NCBI GenBank assembly: GCA_015654695.1
Contig: JAATGJ010000033.1
Span: forward strand, 1-64,000
DNA length: 64,000 nt
Source: Chitinophagales bacterium
GTDB taxonomy: Bacteria; Bacteroidota; Bacteroidia; Chitinophagales; Chitinophagaceae
Direction: 5' to 3'
Below the pieces are notes generated by a model that was not told the origin of the DNA, did no database searches, and saw nothing but the letters and a program-made list of their open reading frames with translations. The position numbers and the translations under genes were made by a program. Of the stretch, positions 61,707 to 64,000 are shown piece after piece. Within the stretch, counting starts at the first letter, position 1, and each line of letters begins with the position of its first letter.

Positions 61707-62202
61707 ATCAATGTTTTTCAGTTGTAAAACAAACTAAATGATATCCCTTTGGAGAATAAACATTCCAACAGGTGTGAATTATAAACGAAAAGCAACGAAG
61801 ATTATTTGTAATGATTGGTTAAATGATTATAGTGTCCGGCTAATGTTATTGTTACATGGTTATGGTTCAGTTAACCGGAACCGGAATATATGCAGGTTAT
61901 ATTTCCGTTAACAATTGTTTTGCCCGATTACTATATAAGGGGATTTGCAGGTTATTGCCGGTTAATTTGAATTTTTTTTATGCTTAATTCTTAACAATAA
62001 TCAATTATTTTTTTATGGATAAAACCGAATACATTGAATGTGAATGAATAATCCAAACGAAAAACATAGTTGTGATTTTTACGATATAAACAGAAGTAAA
62101 ATTACCTGTTAGAGTAAAAATATTTTTCCTTTAAAAAAACTCGGTATTGCATAAAATTTTGCTATTTTACCTGTCCCAACCTATTTAAAAACTGGAGCCA
62201 CT
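61707..62202. other. Intergenic region, 496 bases
   Basis: Very AT-rich, divergent between the CvpA-CAP gene and a histidine kinase. I see no gene or stable RNA. It must contain both promoters; no perfect TTG-TAnnTTTG pair stood out. Confidence 0.55.
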
Positions 62203-63612
62203 ATGAGCTACGTTTCGCAATTGTTTCAGCCACGTATCAGGCAAAAGATCAGACTTAACGCCCTGATGGATTTCCTGAAACTAATACCCAGAGGCGTACT
62301 GGCCATTTTACACAAAATAAGGTGTATAGGTGTCACAGCAGAGATGAGCTCACAGGAGAAAAGTAAACTTGGCATTTTCAATCATCTTAATTTTTTTCAA
62401 TTCATTACCGGGATCATAGTACCTGTTGCGGGCCTTTTCAATGCACAAAAATTTCCTGTCAGCGGATGGCTGGTAGTGTGTATGCCTGCATTGGTCAGCG
62501 TTGGTGTACTTGTATTGAATGCGTATCGCAAACATCAATTGGCTTTACTTGCTTATTTCGTTCTGTACCCGCTTTTTATTTGTGTCAGTTATATAAATGG
62601 AATCAGCCTCGGCGCTGAATTATCTTTTATCCTTTACGGGATACTTTCCGTTTTCTTTATACAGGATATCGGGTATATGATCTTCTCGATTAGTTTTTCG
62701 ATGATCAGTTATTTCTTTCTTTCTGTTGTATTGAAAAAATATACCTACCAGTTGGAGGAAATTAATTTCATTGCTTATCTCATTAACCAGGGCCTGGCAA
62801 TTCTATATATATTTTACGGATTGTATTTTATTAAAACCGAGAATGGGAACTACAATACCGTTCTGCAGCAAACAAATGCGGCCATACAAAAGCAATCAAA
62901 CCAGTTACAACAACAGGCTACAGAGCTTGATCAGCTGAACTCTTTAAAAAATAAATTATTTTCTGTTATCTCGCATGATCTAAAGGCGCCTATGTATGCC
63001 TTGCGTAACCTGTTTGATAATATGCAAAGCCAGGATATGCCGGCGAACGAAATAAAAGAGATGATCCCGGAAATAAAAAATGACCTGAACTATACGGTGA
63101 GCCTTATGGAAAATTTATTACAATGGGCGAAAAGCCAGATGCAGGCACATACAGTAAAGGCGCATGAAATAGATGTAACCGAACTGATCGAAGATGTAAG
63201 GCATTTACTGCACCTGCAGGCTGAAGCCAAGAATATCCGGATTGAGAGCAAAGCCACCGGGCCTGTATATGCATGGGCAGATAGCGATATGATCCATCTT
63301 ATTTTACGGAATCTTGTTTCTAATGCTATTAAATTTACACCACGGGGCGGGCTTATTTCTATTGGCGCCAGTGAGCTATCTGCATTTGCAGAAGTATATG
63401 TTCAGGATTCAGGTACAGGTATGACGCCACAGGAACTGAAGAAAGTGAATTCGCAGGATTTTTATACTACTAACGGGACATCGCAGGAACAGGGTACCGG
63501 CCTGGGCCTGATGTTGTGCAAGGAATTTTTAGCAAAAAATGATGGCCACCTGCGTATCGAAAGCGAAAAGGGAAGGGGGAGTACATTTTCTTTTACGCTG
63601 CCATTATCATAG
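62203..63612 (+). CDS. Membrane histidine kinase with multi-helix N-terminal region
   Basis: Protein of 469 residues. About six helices occupy residues 60-215 (FFQFITGIIVPVAGLFNAQK to IFYGLYFIK), a coiled coil follows (about 220-250), and the kinase core has the His in FSVISHDLKAPMYALRNLFD (near residue 259), N-box LILRNLVSNAIKFTP, G1 VQDSGTGMTPQEL and G2 QGTGLGLMLCKEFLAK. The membrane region looks like a 7TM/MASE-type sensor without a periplasmic domain, so it may sense membrane or intracellular signals. No response regulator is adjacent. Confidence 0.92.
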   Translation: MSYVSQLFQPRIRQKIRLNALMDFLKLIPRGVLAILHKIRCIGVTAEMSSQEKSKLGIFNHLNFFQFITGIIVPVAGLFNAQKFPVSGWLVVCMPALVSVGVLVLNAYRKHQLALLAYFVLYPLFICVSYINGISLGAELSFILYGILSVFFIQDIGYMIFSISFSMISYFFLSVVLKKYTYQLEEINFIAYLINQGLAILYIFYGLYFIKTENGNYNTVLQQTNAAIQKQSNQLQQQATELDQLNSLKNKLFSVISHDLKAPMYALRNLFDNMQSQDMPANEIKEMIPEIKNDLNYTVSLMENLLQWAKSQMQAHTVKAHEIDVTELIEDVRHLLHLQAEAKNIRIESKATGPVYAWADSDMIHLILRNLVSNAIKFTPRGGLISIGASELSAFAEVYVQDSGTGMTPQELKKVNSQDFYTTNGTSQEQGTGLGLMLCKEFLAKNDGHLRIESEKGRGSTFSFTLPLS

Positions 63613-63909
63613 ACCCGTATTTATATCGGCTACTTTAAATGGCTTTACTTCTATGCTCTGCCATACATCACCTGTAATATAAGGTTCGTTTTTCATCCAG
63701 TATAAAAGAGCATCCTCTGTTTCAAATTGTACTACCATCATTGAACCTATCATTTTTCCATTGTCACCTAATATAGCACCACCGGTTATAAAACGGTTAT
63801 GCTGTTTTAACTCCCTGGCCGTTTCAAAATGTAAAGACCGCGCTTTCATACGCCGCTCCAGGGCTTCTGTATCAGTTCCATCATAGGCTAAAATGAGGTA
63901 TTGAAGCAT
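63607..63909 (-). CDS. YciI-like protein
   Basis: Small dimeric-fold protein of 100 residues in the YciI/ferredoxin-like group. YLILAYDGTDTEALERRMKA opens the domain, with RELKQHNRFITGGAILGDNG and MMVVQFETEDALLYWMKNEP following; the block ending DVWQSIEVKPFK is the usual C-terminal part. The YciI His-Asp pair seems partly conserved (D in YDGTD). The function is not settled for the family. It overlaps the kinase gene by 6 bases at the 3' end. Confidence 0.88.
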   Translation of the reverse strand: MLQYLILAYDGTDTEALERRMKARSLHFETARELKQHNRFITGGAILGDNGKMIGSMMVVQFETEDALLYWMKNEPYITGDVWQSIEVKPFKVADINTGL

Positions 63910-64000
63910 AGTCTGACAGGATTGTATTAGGAAGTAAATCTAAACAAAAATCAGGCGCAGAAAGCGGAAGAATAAGTGGTTACGCAGAATTTTTACTGTT

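Noticed and set aside
1-64000. tRNA, rRNA, insertion sequences, integrases and prophage genes
   Set aside because: None was recognised on either strand; no transposase, recombinase or phage structural gene is present.

Overview
The window looks like a chromosomal segment of a Bacteroidota bacterium, most likely Chitinophagaceae-like. Supporting signs are DUF3857, DUF1573, GH97, DUF6600 and T9SS-sorted proteins, a carboxypeptidase-regulatory-type TonB receptor, a fused E1 alpha/beta dehydrogenase, few Shine-Dalgarno sequences, and repeated TTG/TTTG...TAnnTTTG promoters. No rRNA or tRNA gene was seen.

Left edge (1-2380): an open cas9 reading frame runs off the window on the minus strand (660 codons visible, RuvC-I, bridge helix, REC lobe). 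Just upstream on the same strand is a convincing tracrRNA (anti-repeat, nexus hairpin, terminator hairpin), so this is the start of a type II, probably II-C, CRISPR-Cas locus whose cas1/cas2 and array must lie beyond coordinate 1. From 2380 to 13250 come a PAS histidine kinase, a Ric-type di-iron repair protein, a GNAT acetyltransferase, a TonB-dependent receptor, a secreted SAM hydroxide adenosyltransferase, an aminotransferase, an AbiEii-like nucleotidyltransferase pair, a TonB-C protein and a decayed gene remnant.

The most unusual block is 14878-24457: four co-directional genes with a good promoter box. They encode a bitopic membrane protein, an actin/Hsp70-fold ATPase, a membrane-anchored coiled-coil protein, and a 1755-residue polytopic protein that appears to fuse a SEDS (RodA/FtsW-like) region to a class B PBP transpeptidase with SxxK, SDN and KTG motifs. 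By composition it resembles a compact, self-contained counterpart of the MreB-MreC-RodA-PBP2 machine and is the best candidate here for an undescribed system.

24500-43130 holds housekeeping and envelope genes: DUF1573 paralogues, a 2-oxoacid dehydrogenase E1 fusion, tandem DUF3857/transglutaminase proteins (the second apparently a pseudoenzyme), PhzF, a DCC protein, a TPR histidine kinase with its NarL-type regulator, a large Gly-rich/HYR T9SS surface protein, YebC and an AAA-DUF4143 ATPase. 43300-64000 holds transporters (APC, DAACS, MFS), DedA, a GT9 glycosyltransferase, a truncated ECF-sigma/anti-sigma pair, a DUF481-like protein, ABC-F/Uup, DnaJ, dienelactone hydrolase, a DUF6600 protein, GH97, a CvpA-CAP fusion, a histidine kinase and a YciI-like protein. 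Strong hairpin terminators and short dispersed repeats lie between many of these.
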